NCBI GenBank assembly: GCA_023269825.1
Contig: JAGDWI010000001.1
Span: 830,350-894,349, forward strand
Direction of reading: 5' to 3'
Source: Desulfurococcaceae archaeon
GTDB taxonomy: Archaea > Thermoproteota > Thermoprotei_A > Sulfolobales > Desulfurococcaceae
DNA: 64,000 nucleotides
How positions within the stretch are numbered: the stretch's first letter is position 1; the number at the start of each line of letters is the position of its first letter. The translations under genes and the position numbers were made by a program. Of this stretch, positions 1 through 9,589 are shown one piece after another. The notes under the pieces are model-generated. The model did no database searches and had not been told where the DNA came from. It worked only from the letters and a program-made list of their open reading frames with translations.

Positions 1-1150
1 GCTCCTTGAACACTATATCCCTTATGGAGAATGGCTCCAAGAAATAGCTTCTCCTATCCCAGGGGTAATCCGGGATCTTTTCGTCATCGAGGAGTTTTGA
101 TATAGGTTTACCCCATTCTAGAATAGCTTTAGTTAATAATGCTACTTGTAAAACTCCATCTACCCAAGGACCCCACGAAGTATGTATGAGTTTCCATGGT
201 TCCCCAGCCATTACTACGTGTTTTAAACCCAGTTCTTTTACTCTCTCATGGGTTTTACCCAACATATACCTCTCTAAGCTTCCACCATGCTCGTAGACTA
301 CTTCATCCACTACAAACCCTGTGTCAATACTTACCACTACGTGGCCTTTCCTCGACTCCAAGATCTTTTTAGCGTAAAAAGCAAGTAGTCTGTCCTGCCT
401 TATGAATCCTTTAACCGGGTCGAGTACTGCGACTCTATCTGCATCTCCATCGTGAGCAAATATTACTGCTGGATTAATGGAGCTATAGGTTGAAAGCATT
501 TCCTCCAATACATCGCGCCTAGGTTCAGGTGTCCTCGCCGGAAAGAAACCATCTGGGTTACAGTTAAATGTGAAGGGTATAGCACCTAAATCCCTAATAA
601 TACTGGGTGAAACATTGTACGCAGAACCATTAGCGCAATCAATGACTATAATTGGTTTCCACTTAGCCTTCACTTCCCCAATGAAGTTAAAGAGGTCATC
701 GTAGTAATCTCGGAGAACATTCCTCACTTCAAGCAATGCTCCAACATTGTTCCAGTCATTATAACAAGGGTAATCCACCATTTCCTCAATTCTACTTTCT
801 AGATCACGTGTGAATTCGTAGCCTTCAACGTCATATAATTTCACTCCATTATAATCTGGTGGATTATGACTAGCGGTTACACTAACACCGATCGCCTTCT
901 CTTTCCGTGCTTCATATGCTGCAACCGGTGTAGGTGCTATTCCACCCAAGAAAACTCCTATTCCAGAAGACATTAAACCAGCACCTATGAGTAAAGATAT
1001 TAGTGGACTCGTTGTCCGAGTGTCATGTACAATGTAGGCTTTACTTGAAAGCTTCAATCGACCCACAGCGTTCCCTATTCTCAGGGCGGTCTCCGGAGTT
1101 AAATCCGCAGGATACTTCATTCTAATACCAGCTGTTCCAAACAACTTCAT
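1..1150 (-). CDS. Phosphomannomutase/phosphoglucomutase family protein (C-terminus beyond window)
   Basis: Alpha-D-phosphohexomutase, interconverting hexose 1- and 6-phosphates for sugar-nucleotide and glycan synthesis. The ATG at 1150 opens with MKLFGTAGIR, typical of the family. The phosphoserine loop TASHNPPDYNG lies near residues 92-102 and the metal-binding DGDADR near residue 225. The frame stays open to base 1, so about 380 residues are present and the C-terminal domain is cut off. It is divergent from the DUF72 gene, with TATA-like sequence between them. Whether it prefers mannose or glucose (or is a GlmM) cannot be told from this sequence. Confidence 0.9.
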   Translation of the reverse strand, partial: MKLFGTAGIRMKYPADLTPETALRIGNAVGRLKLSSKAYIVHDTRTTSPLISLLIGAGLMSSGIGVFLGGIAPTPVAAYEARKEKAIGVSVTASHNPPDYNGVKLYDVEGYEFTRDLESRIEEMVDYPCYNDWNNVGALLEVRNVLRDYYDDLFNFIGEVKAKWKPIIVIDCANGSAYNVSPSIIRDLGAIPFTFNCNPDGFFPARTPEPRRDVLEEMLSTYSSINPAVIFAHDGDADRVAVLDPVKGFIRQDRLLAFYAKKILESRKGHVVVSIDTGFVVDEVVYEHGGSLERYMLGKTHERVKELGLKHVVMAGEPWKLIHTSWGPWVDGVLQVALLTKAILEWGKPISKLLDDEKIPDYPWDRRSYFLEPFSIRDIVFKE

Positions 1151-1261
1151 TCAGTGCACCTCCTCATTGTTTAGAATCATGTATTGACAACTATATAGTT
1201 AAATAGGTTATCATTATTCATGGGTATCATGGAGATACAAATAGGGGTCTAGGTGTAGTTC

Positions 1262-1960
1262 GTGGAGGTATATGTTGGAACATCTGGTTGGTTATATGAT
1301 TGGAATGAGGGTGCTTCACTAGACTGGTATGTTGAAGAAAGCGGTTTAAATGCAGTAGAACTTAATGCAAGCTTCTACAGGTTTCCATTTAGAAACCAGG
1401 TGAAAAGCTGGTTTACTAAGGGTAAAAAGCTAAGATGGAGTATTAAAGTCCATAGATCTATTACACACATGAGGAAACTAAGTGAAAAATCCCTTGACAC
1501 ATGGAATAAATTCCGTGCCTTATTCAGTGTAATGGATGAAATAATAGACTTCTACCTTTTTCAACTACCACCAAATTACACGTGTAAAGCGGAGAACCTC
1601 GAAAAAATCGCGTTGTTCGTTGAAAACACGAAACTGGGATCAAGAATGGCTGTTGAGTTTAGGCATGAATCATGTTTCAACGAGCAAGTCTCGAAATGGG
1701 CTGAAGAAAACAATTTAACAGTGGTTTCAATAGATGCCCCAATAGCTTCATGGCTTACAGCTGTGAACGGAGTAGTTTACTTGAGAATGCATGGGAGAGA
1801 AGCGTGGTATGGATACGAGTACAGTGAAGAGGAATTAGAGGAGCTTGCAAGAAAAGTAATTAGTTTAAACCCTGTGAAAATATATGTCTTCTTCAATAAT
1901 GACCACTGGATGCTCGAAAACGCTAGATACATGAGAAAAATACTTGAGGAGAAAGCATAG
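1262..1960 (+). CDS. DUF72 (YecE-like) family protein
   Basis: The 232-aa protein begins VGTSGWLYDWN and later has the family pattern ELNASFYRFP, VEFRHESCF and LRMHGR, a TIM-barrel-like DUF72 fold whose biochemical role is not established. It starts with GTG after an AGGTG-type ribosome site at about 1250. Its stop abuts the TTG start of the methyltransferase, so the two are probably cotranscribed. Full family length. Confidence 0.85.
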   Translation: MEVYVGTSGWLYDWNEGASLDWYVEESGLNAVELNASFYRFPFRNQVKSWFTKGKKLRWSIKVHRSITHMRKLSEKSLDTWNKFRALFSVMDEIIDFYLFQLPPNYTCKAENLEKIALFVENTKLGSRMAVEFRHESCFNEQVSKWAEENNLTVVSIDAPIASWLTAVNGVVYLRMHGREAWYGYEYSEEELEELARKVISLNPVKIYVFFNNDHWMLENARYMRKILEEKA

Positions 1961-2983
1961 TTGAACATAGATCTAGCTGAAATATATAGAGAAATATACG
2001 TTGAGCCATCACGTGAAGCCATTGAATTATCCATGAAATACGGTTACTTACCATACATAGTTCAAAGATACATTGATATACTCGGGCATAGAGAAGCTAA
2101 TAAGCTCCTAGAAGCTTTCGAGAAACCAGTGAAATCTGTTGTAAGAACTAATACTATTCTGATAAATCCCTCTGAGCTAAAAGAACGCCTCGAGTACCTG
2201 GGATTTAAATTAGAGACTATCTCATGGTCCAACGAATCATTTAGAGTAATATCTCAACCTAAATCACCGACAATAGGTTCAACGCACGAATATCTAAAAG
2301 GATACTACTATGTGCACAGAGATGCTAGTAGTCTTATCCCTGCTCACTTACTATTACACGAGTTCAGCGGCAACGTATTAGACGCTTGTGCAGCCCCCGG
2401 TGGAAAAGCAACATTCATGGCTCAACTTCTTCACAGAACAAATGGAGTCGTCTTTGCAAATGATCTCGTACTATATAGACTCAAGGCTCTAATAGGTCAC
2501 TTCATGAGAATGAAACTGAATAACGTCATTGTAACGTGTAGTGATGCACGTAAACTCAAAGATAAATTAAATAAGAAGTTCGAAAGAGTACTTGTTGATG
2601 CTCCATGTAGCGGTGAAGGAAGAATATCCGTAGACCCTGGGAGAAAAACCAGGACTAGCTTACTAGACCTAGCGATCATGGTTAAACGCGAAATCGAGAT
2701 ACTTTACAACACGGTGGATTTACTTGAACCAGGTGGTGTTTTAGTATATGTTACCTGTAGTATAGCACCCGAGGAAAACGAATACGTTGTAAATAAAGTT
2801 CTGGAACACAGAAGCGATCTCGAAGTAATTGAACCACCCCTAAAACTTTTAGACTATGGCAAAGGGCTAACTGAGTACAGAAATCTAAGGTTTAACTCCG
2901 AGCTAGAGAAGTGTATTAGAATATGGCCGCATACTCATCAATTATTCGGGTACACTATATGTCTTCTGAGAAAAAAACATTAA
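1961..2983 (+). CDS. NOL1/NOP2/Sun-family RNA cytosine-C5 methyltransferase
   Basis: SAM-dependent m5C methyltransferase acting on rRNA or tRNA. Motif I DACAAPGGKATF is near residue 142, the catalytic/TC motifs DAPCSGEG (near 215) and VTCSIAPEEN (near 265) are intact, and both Cys of the two-cysteine mechanism are visible. The N-terminal 100 residues resemble the usual RNA-binding extension. It starts with TTG directly after the DUF72 stop. The NIP7-like gene begins inside its 3' end. Substrate is not predictable from the sequence. Confidence 0.88.
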   Translation: MNIDLAEIYREIYVEPSREAIELSMKYGYLPYIVQRYIDILGHREANKLLEAFEKPVKSVVRTNTILINPSELKERLEYLGFKLETISWSNESFRVISQPKSPTIGSTHEYLKGYYYVHRDASSLIPAHLLLHEFSGNVLDACAAPGGKATFMAQLLHRTNGVVFANDLVLYRLKALIGHFMRMKLNNVIVTCSDARKLKDKLNKKFERVLVDAPCSGEGRISVDPGRKTRTSLLDLAIMVKREIEILYNTVDLLEPGGVLVYVTCSIAPEENEYVVNKVLEHRSDLEVIEPPLKLLDYGKGLTEYRNLRFNSELEKCIRIWPHTHQLFGYTICLLRKKH

Positions 2984-3474
2984 AATTAAAAACAGGCACC
3001 GTATCTAAGTCGACGAGCGAGAAAATAGCCAAGTTATTGAGCGAACTCTATGGAGTAAACCCATCAAGGTATCTTCCATCGGTGTTAAATTACACGTGTT
3101 TCAACGAGAACCTATGTATTATCTATGGTTCTAAACTAGGCTTAGTTAACTTAAAGGTATTATATGAGAATTCCTGGATAGCTGTCTACACTAAGAAACG
3201 ACTTGTTCCTTCGATCAATATTGTACGCTCCATTTACTCTGATCAAGGGGTGAAAGCTGCGATAATTGTGAAGGAACAAGGTGTTAAAGCTTTTCTATAT
3301 GGTAACGACATATTACTTGAAAGCGTACTACAAGTAGTACCTCCAGTCAAAAAATTATTTGCAGTAATAGATTCCGCGGATAACGAAGTCATCGGGTTCG
3401 CGGCATGGAACCCTAGGAGAAGAATATATGAAAACATATATGATGCAGGGTTATTTCTAAGGGAACTCGGCTAA
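2959..3474 (+). CDS. NIP7-like pre-PUA/PUA domain protein
   Basis: About 171 aa from the internal ATG at 2959 (MSSEKK); a start at 2923 would extend further into the upstream gene. The C-terminal half has the PUA pattern (VIDSADNEVIGFAAWN ... NIYDAGLFLRE), which closely matches the end of archaeal NIP7 proteins that act in ribosome subunit assembly. It follows an RNA methyltransferase with a 25-nt overlap, consistent with an RNA-maturation operon. Another PUA-family RNA-binding role remains possible. It meets the next gene tail to tail with a 4-nt overlap. Confidence 0.65.
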   Translation: MSSEKKTLKLKTGTVSKSTSEKIAKLLSELYGVNPSRYLPSVLNYTCFNENLCIIYGSKLGLVNLKVLYENSWIAVYTKKRLVPSINIVRSIYSDQGVKAAIIVKEQGVKAFLYGNDILLESVLQVVPPVKKLFAVIDSADNEVIGFAAWNPRRRIYENIYDAGLFLRELG

Positions 3475-4235
3475 ATTACCACTACTTTATCGCTGGGGAT
3501 AATTCTCTCAATTAAAAACGAGATTTCCCTCGGAATAACCATGTACAAGTACTTGTCTTTCTCGAATGATTCAAATTTCTTCCAAGCATCAAGCAATAAC
3601 TCCATTAACGAGGTAGAGCATTTACTTAAAATACTACTTGCAAGGAACAGGCCGCTTAGTGCATGTAGTTTAATGCCTAGTATTTCTTTAAATTCTTCAA
3701 TAGTTCTCTCATCTAGTTGCATTTCTTCAACTAGATCAAGTTTACTTAGAATCTCGCTCAAAACGGCTTCATCATTTATTTTCTCCGAGAGAAGCCTCAA
3801 GTAATGCACTGTTTTTTCCATTGCAATCTGGTACTCGTAGTATTCGTTTTCACTTAACTCACGGTTTCTTAATTCCTTCACAACCAATGAGTGCTTTCTG
3901 AGTAAAGTTAAATATGTTGCAATAATGCTTAAATCATCTAAGCTGAGTCCCAGCGGTAATTTACATAGATTTAGGAGATTGCTTACATAAATAAATGTTT
4001 CTTTATCGCAATCATTGAGAATTACTCGTGTAGGTGTCTTGATTAACAAGGCATTATTTAATACCCCTATAACTTTACGCAGGAGAAGCGTTGTCTCTTC
4101 ACCAATAAAGAATAATGGAATCAAAACCACTGTTTTCTCTAATAAGGATTGATGCCGCGTAACATCAAGGTCTTTTATGGTTGAAGAACTCAGCAATCTT
4201 TCAAGCATTTCTCTAAGTTGGCTATGATTAAACAT
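3471..4235 (-). CDS. Hypothetical helical protein
   Basis: A 254-aa protein that I do not recognise. It is strongly predicted helical, Leu/Glu/Lys rich, with no signal peptide, no obvious membrane span and only three scattered Cys. Its ATG overlaps the stop of the PfkB kinase gene by one base (TAATG), so it is translationally coupled as the last gene of the sHsp/phosphoesterase/phosphorylase/kinase operon. The position suggests a function linked to that cluster, but nothing in the sequence gives the activity. Confidence 0.75.
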   Translation of the reverse strand: MFNHSQLREMLERLLSSSTIKDLDVTRHQSLLEKTVVLIPLFFIGEETTLLLRKVIGVLNNALLIKTPTRVILNDCDKETFIYVSNLLNLCKLPLGLSLDDLSIIATYLTLLRKHSLVVKELRNRELSENEYYEYQIAMEKTVHYLRLLSEKINDEAVLSEILSKLDLVEEMQLDERTIEEFKEILGIKLHALSGLFLASSILSKCSTSLMELLLDAWKKFESFEKDKYLYMVIPREISFLIERIIPSDKVVVI

Positions 4236-5173
4236 TAAATATCACTAAACTCGCATTCTCTAACTCTTTCAACTAAGACTTTTTCTAGCTGTAAATTAAA
4301 CAGTTTAGTGTCAAATGGGAGAAAACTCCCCTTATATCCAACCTTGAGTGCTCCAGCTGCAACACCGTATTTTAGTGCTATAGAGGGATCCTTCGATTCC
4401 AGATACTTAACGTTGAAGAAAGCGTCGAAAGCGTCTCCAGCTCCCGTTGCATCAACTGGTTTCTTGATTGGTTGCGTTTTACCCTGTATACAGGATCCGC
4501 CTGGTAGTATTGCGACTGCTCCTTTTTCACCTCTCTTCACTACGAGCATGGATAAACCATGCTTAAACAATGTATCCATTTTTATGATTTTTCCTAATCT
4601 AGCGAGCTCTTTTTCGTTGAGAAATAGTATGTCTATGTTCTCGAGTAATTTAATGTATTTATGTATATTGTCTACGTAAACCCCAGGATCATAAGTGATC
4701 ATTGTACTGCTGCTTCTAAGCTTGCTGCTTACTTCCAGCGCGAGGGAAGCATTGATTGACGCCATGTGTATGATGTGAGCTTTCTCAACTACATCTACGG
4801 GAACATCTTCAACACTTAGTTCTTCATTAGCGCCAGGATACTTAATCATTGTTCTTTCACCGTTCCACTGAACAATAACGAGGACTACTCCAGGAGGTGA
4901 ATCCACTATTTTCACTTTATCCACTATTACTCCCTTGTTTTTCAACGCATTTATAGCTACTTTAGCGAAATCATGGTTTGATGCTGATGCAATTAAGTAT
5001 ACTCTATGACCATACTGAGCTACTGCTACCGCGTAGTTAGATGCAGCTCCACCTGGTCTTATATCTAGATCTGTTGCAATTAGACTTTCCCCAGGTGTGG
5101 GGAATTTCTCAACGTAAACAGTGATATCTACGTTGATGTTTCCAATGGAGACATGAGTATAAGTCTCATTCAC
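4235..5173 (-). CDS. PfkB-family sugar/nucleoside kinase
   Basis: Ribokinase-fold kinase of 312 aa. The N-terminal signature IRPGGAASNYAVA (near residue 40) and the C-terminal catalytic motif DATGAGDAFDAFF (near 240; catalytic Asp in GAGD) are complete. It sits 4 nt downstream of a nucleoside phosphorylase. This pairing suggests it phosphorylates a nucleoside, or the ribose 1-phosphate released by the phosphorylase, as in the archaeal pentose-bisphosphate route. The substrate is inference; the kinase assignment is solid. Confidence 0.88.
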   Translation of the reverse strand: MNETYTHVSIGNINVDITVYVEKFPTPGESLIATDLDIRPGGAASNYAVAVAQYGHRVYLIASASNHDFAKVAINALKNKGVIVDKVKIVDSPPGVVLVIVQWNGERTMIKYPGANEELSVEDVPVDVVEKAHIIHMASINASLALEVSSKLRSSSTMITYDPGVYVDNIHKYIKLLENIDILFLNEKELARLGKIIKMDTLFKHGLSMLVVKRGEKGAVAILPGGSCIQGKTQPIKKPVDATGAGDAFDAFFNVKYLESKDPSIALKYGVAAGALKVGYKGSFLPFDTKLFNLQLEKVLVERVRECEFSDI

Positions 5174-5177
5174 AGTT

Positions 5178-6041
5178 TTATCGCCGAGAAAACTCCCTTA
5201 TTATGCTAGGTGAGAGGAATCTTCTCCCATGCTTCTTTAATTCTTCATCCCATTCATATAGGATTTTAACTGCTTCATTTGCAACTTTAACGGCATTTTC
5301 GACGCCTGCTCCAGCTACGAATTCCTCTGTTTCACGGTTTGCAACCACTGCGCAAACAGCTCCTGCTCTTAACCCATAGATGCTTGCTAAAACAAATATA
5401 ACTGATGCCTCCATCTCGAAATTCAGTACATTCACGCTTCTCAAATACTCTATTAAACCTCTCTGGAATGGAGGAAGGTAGTTCATGTACCCCGGTCTCT
5501 CTTGGCCAACGTAAAAACTGTCACTGCTCGCTGTTAGTCCCACATGGTACCTTACCCCGTGGATATCAGCTGCTTCTATTAGTGCTAGTACCACGTCATA
5601 GCTAGCTACGGCTGGATACTCTGACATCACATAATGTTTACTCGTTCCCTCTAATCTAACTGCACCCGTTGAGATTATTAAATCCCCTACCTTGATCTCC
5701 TTTTTCAGGGCACCAGTTGTTCCAACTCTAATGAAAACACGGGAACCAACTCTAGCTAATTCCTCCAATGCAATGGCGGTTGAGGGAGCCCCGATCCCAG
5801 TACTAGTTGCCGATATAAAAACACCTTTGTAGTAGCCACTATAAGTTACGTATTCACGGTGAGTGGCTACATGCCATGATTTATCCCAGTATTTAGCAAT
5901 TAAAGGTACCCTCTCAGGATCGCCTGGTAATAATACGTATTTACTGACATCTCCCGGTTTAATCATTAAGTGGTATTGTAAACCAGACTCAGTCTCAGGC
6001 TGGCTCGCGCTCTTTATCTTATTCAAGTTACATCCCTTCAT
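5178..6041 (-). CDS. udp: Uridine phosphorylase / PNP_UDP_1 family nucleoside phosphorylase
   Basis: Cleaves nucleosides with phosphate to base plus ribose 1-phosphate. Family blocks are LLPGDPERV, STGIGAPSTAIALEELA, RVGTTGAL and NFEMEASVIF, where the Glu-Met-Glu binds ribose. The frame extends to 6074, deep into the upstream phosphoesterase gene. I chose ATG 6041 (14-nt overlap); a TTG at 6026, one base past the upstream stop and preceded by GAAGGGATG, is equally plausible. The uridine versus purine preference is a best guess from overall similarity. Confidence 0.87.
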   Translation of the reverse strand: MKGCNLNKIKSASQPETESGLQYHLMIKPGDVSKYVLLPGDPERVPLIAKYWDKSWHVATHREYVTYSGYYKGVFISATSTGIGAPSTAIALEELARVGSRVFIRVGTTGALKKEIKVGDLIISTGAVRLEGTSKHYVMSEYPAVASYDVVLALIEAADIHGVRYHVGLTASSDSFYVGQERPGYMNYLPPFQRGLIEYLRSVNVLNFEMEASVIFVLASIYGLRAGAVCAVVANRETEEFVAGAGVENAVKVANEAVKILYEWDEELKKHGRRFLSPSIIREFSRR

Positions 6042-6555
6042 TAATGTAATGCATTTCTGCTTTATTTGCTTCAAGATCCATTATCGCATATGATATTTTA
6101 CCGGTTAGGTAACCGCATACTTCGCCGGGATTTAGAACGAGTTTCCCGTTTACTTTCTCCATGACCGGTTTATGTGTGTGACCATATAGTATTAGATCCA
6201 CGTTTAAGGATTTCGCTAAAGAGTTAACAAGCATTGTAGTCTCATCTATTCCTCCATAACCATGTACTATAAATATTTTTCTACCATTAATTTCAATGAC
6301 TCCTGGTTCAGATTTGAACGTCCAACCGAAACGGTTAAACATGGATGTTAACTGGTAAACATCTCCATCATTATTACCTTTTACAGCTATTACGGGTATC
6401 CCGCGTAGTTCATCCCTCAACAACTTCACAGTGAAAGGACTTATTATGTCCCCCAAGTGTATTACGGATTCAACGCCATGGCTGATTAAGCGTAATAGAA
6501 CTTTCTTCAAAGCATATATGTTATCATGGCTATCGCTTATTACACCTATGATCAA
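6028..6555 (-). CDS. MJ0936/YfcE-type metallophosphoesterase
   Basis: A 175-aa calcineurin-like phosphodiesterase. All metal-ligand motifs are present in order: ISDSHDN (residues 6-12), HLGDI (near 38), KGNNDGD (near 61), VHGYGG (near 99) and YGHTHKP (near 124). It lies in the minus-strand operon downstream of hsp20 and upstream of the nucleoside phosphorylase. It serves as a useful contrast to the motif-poor relative at 8928-9515. The physiological substrate is unknown. Confidence 0.9.
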   Translation of the reverse strand: MIIGVISDSHDNIYALKKVLLRLISHGVESVIHLGDIISPFTVKLLRDELRGIPVIAVKGNNDGDVYQLTSMFNRFGWTFKSEPGVIEINGRKIFIVHGYGGIDETTMLVNSLAKSLNVDLILYGHTHKPVMEKVNGKLVLNPGEVCGYLTGKISYAIMDLEANKAEMHYINEGM

Positions 6556-6601
6556 AACAATATCCCTACTTGTCTCTGTTTTCTGAAAAAGTTACTTTAC
6601 C

Positions 6602-7174
6602 CTAGTCCACTTTTATCTTAATGCCTTTACTTTCTTCTTTCCCCGTTTTTCTTAGTTTAACTTCTAGGACTCCATTCTTGTATGAGGCTTTAGCTGATGA
6701 GGGATCAACTTTTGCTGGTAACTCTATCTCTTTATAGTATTTCCTCCCCCCGTTTGAAGCATTAATGATTAAGGTTTTACCGTCCTCAGTTACTTTTACA
6801 TCTATTTTATCTTTATCAACTCCAGGCATTTCTGCTACAACAGTTACTTCGTTTTCGGATTCAAAGACATCTACCAACGGTTCTCTTTCCTCAACAATTG
6901 ATGGTTTTCCTCTCACTCTTCTAACGTTTCCAAATTCCCTGATAACTGGTTTACCGTCTGGACCAATAGTTATGCTGAACCCATATATGAATGGGCCTTC
7001 CACTCTCTCGTATTCCCTGGGTTTCTCAAATCTATATTCACGCATTTCTTCAAACATTCTTTTTTCAAATTCCTTCAATAGCTTCATCATGTCCTCGAAT
7101 ATCCTATCTATATCGAAGAACTCGTCTTCATCCCAAATGCGTCTCCTTCTGCGCCACCATTCATCCCAACTCAT
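6602..7174 (-). CDS. Small heat shock protein (Hsp20/alpha-crystallin)
   Basis: ATP-independent holdase chaperone of 190 aa. The N-terminal 85 residues are highly charged (Trp/Arg/Glu/Phe rich). The alpha-crystallin domain follows with VAEMPGVDKDKIDVKV, a beta-strand-rich core and GVLEVKL near residue 169. The C-terminus ends GIKIKVD and so contains the I-x-I anchor (IKIKV). The start is an ATG preceded by GGTGACG. It is divergent from yjbQ across an AT-rich promoter region and heads the operon running down to 3471. Confidence 0.93.
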   Translation of the reverse strand: MSWDEWWRRRRRIWDEDEFFDIDRIFEDMMKLLKEFEKRMFEEMREYRFEKPREYERVEGPFIYGFSITIGPDGKPVIREFGNVRRVRGKPSIVEEREPLVDVFESENEVTVVAEMPGVDKDKIDVKVTEDGKTLIINASNGGRKYYKEIELPAKVDPSSAKASYKNGVLEVKLRKTGKEESKGIKIKVD

Positions 7175-7269
7175 TTCTACGTCACCAATATATGAGTTAT
7201 TGAAATATAACTTAATATTTATTTAATATTCCACTCAATTTATTTAACTCTAGGTGAGGTGTTTTTGAA

Positions 7270-7689
7270 TTGACGAAGTTTTACGCGGAAGTAATGAGAA
7301 TTAAAACCACCGATAGGTTTCAACTAGTAGATATCACTAATAGAGTTGAGGAAATCGTGGAGAAATCCGGGGTTACCAATGGATTAGTACTAGTGTTTGC
7401 ACCTCATGCAACTGCAGCCATTATAGCTAATGAACACGAGCACGGGCTCATGGATGATATTATACAAAAAGTCAAAGAGTTCACAGAACCAGGCAGCGGG
7501 AAATGGAAACACGACCTAGTAGACGATAACGCGCATGCACATATTGGTTCCGCGTTATTTGGTGCCGAGAGAGTTTTCCCGGTTATAAATAAGCGTTTAC
7601 TGAGGGGTACATGGCAAAATATATTCTTACTGGAAATGGATGGTCCGAGACCAGTTAGAGAAGTCCACGTAGTTGTTGTTGGTGAGTAG
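7270..7689 (+). CDS. YjbQ/UPF0047 family protein
   Basis: A 139-aa protein of the YjbQ (COG0432) family, sometimes annotated as a secondary thiamine-phosphate synthase, though its physiological role is unsettled. The conserved features [28 protein letters not shown] and the C-terminal GxWQ...DGPRxR-like block are present. The TTG start follows a strong AGGTGAGGTG ribosome site at 7251-7260. One base separates it from the nicotinate phosphoribosyltransferase start. Confidence 0.88.
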   Translation: MTKFYAEVMRIKTTDRFQLVDITNRVEEIVEKSGVTNGLVLVFAPHATAAIIANEHEHGLMDDIIQKVKEFTEPGSGKWKHDLVDDNAHAHIGSALFGAERVFPVINKRLLRGTWQNIFLLEMDGPRPVREVHVVVVGE

Positions 7690-7690
7690 T

Positions 7691-8866
7691 ATGAGATTCT
7701 ACATTGCATCCGATGAAGATATACTGAATGGCGTAGTAACAGATATCTATTTCACTAGAACAGTTAGAGTTCTGAAAGCGAAAGGTGTCAGGAGAAAAGT
7801 TAGAATGGAGTTCCACGTTGTCAAGCTTCCAAGAGGCTACGATTGGGCCGTGTTCGCTGGGTTAGAGGAGGTCCTATACCTTCTTCGCGGGAAACCAGTT
7901 ACCGTTTACGCGATGCCTGAAGGCACTGTTTTTCGTGCCGGCGAGCCATTGATGATTATTGAAGGCTACCTCGATGATTTCATAGTGTTTGAAACTGCGT
8001 TACTGGGTATACTGAGACACTATAGTAGTATCGCCTCCAAAGCTGCTCGCGTGAAGAAACTAGCTGGTGACAAAACAGTTCTCTTCTTTGGTTTAAGAGC
8101 TTTACACCCAGCTATAGCGCCAATGGTTGATAGAGCAGCGTATATTGGCGGAGTAGATGCTGTATCAGGTTATGCAAGCTATAAGTATCTCGGATTAAAA
8201 CCACAGGGTACTATGCCGCATGCTTTGATCATCGCTTTCGGCAACCAGATTGAAGCATGGAGAGCTTTCGATGAAGTAATAGAGAAAGATGTACCGAGAA
8301 TAATGCTCGTTGATACTTTCTACGATGAGAGAATTGAAGCACTCATGGCTGCTGAGCTCTTGAAAGAGAAACTACAGGGTGTTAGACTAGATACACCGAG
8401 TAGTAGGCGTGGAAACATGAAGCAAATAGTTGAGGAAGTACGTTGGACACTCGATATACATGGGTATAAACACGTGAAAATAGTGGTTAGTGGAGGAATA
8501 GATGAGAAAGAAATACTTGAATTAAGAAACCTCGTAGACGCCTTCGGTGTTGGTACAAGCATTGCTAATCCACCAAACATAGATATAAGTGCTGACATCG
8601 TGGAGATACATGAAAACAATGAGTGGAGACCAATCACTAAGAGAGGTAAACTACCGGGAGCGAAACAAGTGTACAGGAGGAGACCTGGTTTAAATGACAT
8701 AGTTACATTGCTTGATAAGCCGGGAGAAATACAGGAAGAGTACCAACCACTGCTTAGAAAATACATGGAGAACGGTGAACTTCTAGTTAACTTACCTAGT
8801 CTAAGTGAAATCCGAGAATATGTTCTAGAGCAATTGAGGGAATTACCGGAACCTATGCCGATGTAA
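7691..8866 (+). CDS. Nicotinate phosphoribosyltransferase
   Basis: Salvages nicotinate (or a related base) with PRPP into NAD precursors. ATG 7691 is preceded by GGTGAG; the frame upstream of it only overlaps yjbQ. About 391 aa. Visible motifs are [17 protein letters not shown] at the N-terminus, GTMPHALI near residue 178, VDTFYDE, and the phosphate-binding end SGGIDEKEI followed by FGVGTSIA. Archaeal members of this group lack parts of bacterial PncB, so the substrate could be quinolinate or nicotinate; I favour nicotinate. Confidence 0.87.
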   Translation: MRFYIASDEDILNGVVTDIYFTRTVRVLKAKGVRRKVRMEFHVVKLPRGYDWAVFAGLEEVLYLLRGKPVTVYAMPEGTVFRAGEPLMIIEGYLDDFIVFETALLGILRHYSSIASKAARVKKLAGDKTVLFFGLRALHPAIAPMVDRAAYIGGVDAVSGYASYKYLGLKPQGTMPHALIIAFGNQIEAWRAFDEVIEKDVPRIMLVDTFYDERIEALMAAELLKEKLQGVRLDTPSSRRGNMKQIVEEVRWTLDIHGYKHVKIVVSGGIDEKEILELRNLVDAFGVGTSIANPPNIDISADIVEIHENNEWRPITKRGKLPGAKQVYRRRPGLNDIVTLLDKPGEIQEEYQPLLRKYMENGELLVNLPSLSEIREYVLEQLRELPEPMPM

Positions 8867-8927
8867 ACTCGATTACAAAGTAATGCTGCAAGTTAAATGC
8901 TGAAATCCATTATAACAGGTTTTAAAG

Positions 8928-9515
8928 TTGAGTAATTCTACGAGTTTAATCTTCATATATGAATTAATGGGATCAAAGCATTTATCTCGTTTACTGTGTT
9001 TTATTGCTAAGTACCACGGCGTATCAAGCATTATTCTACTAGGTGACACAGTGTCCCCTGAAATAATTCAATGGTTAAGCAGTAAGTGCAAAGTAAACAT
9101 ATACGGGGTTTTAGGTAGACTCGATAATGCTTCAATCGCGAACACTCTACGAAATATCAACGGGTTAATCGAATGCAAAGCAACCAGCATTAAGAATGTT
9201 GTAATATACGGCTACGGGTTCTCAGGTTGTTCCCATAAACTATCATCCATCAGTAAAGTAGATGTATTAGTAACTAGCATACCTGGATTAAAGTACACTT
9301 GTTGTGGATCACGCTCAGATATAGTTGATGATGTAGTTGAAGCCTTTAAACCCCGCTTAATTATTACAGGTGATTGCATGAAACCATGCTTTAAGGATAA
9401 TGTTTTCTCTCCTGGAAGTATACGAAAAGGGTTTATAGGGTTAGTGGAAGTTAAAGACTTGTTTCCAACGCCTCGTTGGGTGAACATATACGATTTCATT
9501 ATTAATGTCGGATAA
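8928..9515 (+). CDS. Degenerate calcineurin-like phosphoesterase homologue
   Basis: A 195-aa protein starting at TTG 8928. It has the spacing of a YfcE/MJ0936-type phosphoesterase but lacks most metal ligands: there is no N-terminal DxH, LLGDTVSP keeps the GD pair, the GNND motif reads GRLDN, and the GHTH motif is replaced by GDCMKP. It is unusually Cys-rich for the family (about eight Cys). The frame is intact. It is therefore either a non-enzymatic descendant or a divergent metal-binding protein. Confidence 0.6.
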   Translation: MSNSTSLIFIYELMGSKHLSRLLCFIAKYHGVSSIILLGDTVSPEIIQWLSSKCKVNIYGVLGRLDNASIANTLRNINGLIECKATSIKNVVIYGYGFSGCSHKLSSISKVDVLVTSIPGLKYTCCGSRSDIVDDVVEAFKPRLIITGDCMKPCFKDNVFSPGSIRKGFIGLVEVKDLFPTPRWVNIYDFIINVG

Positions 9516-9589
9516 TAGTGATCCAGTGAGCTAATCAGCGTGTAATATTTTATAAGCTAAATTTTAGGTTATTCAGTCAAGGGCTAGAC

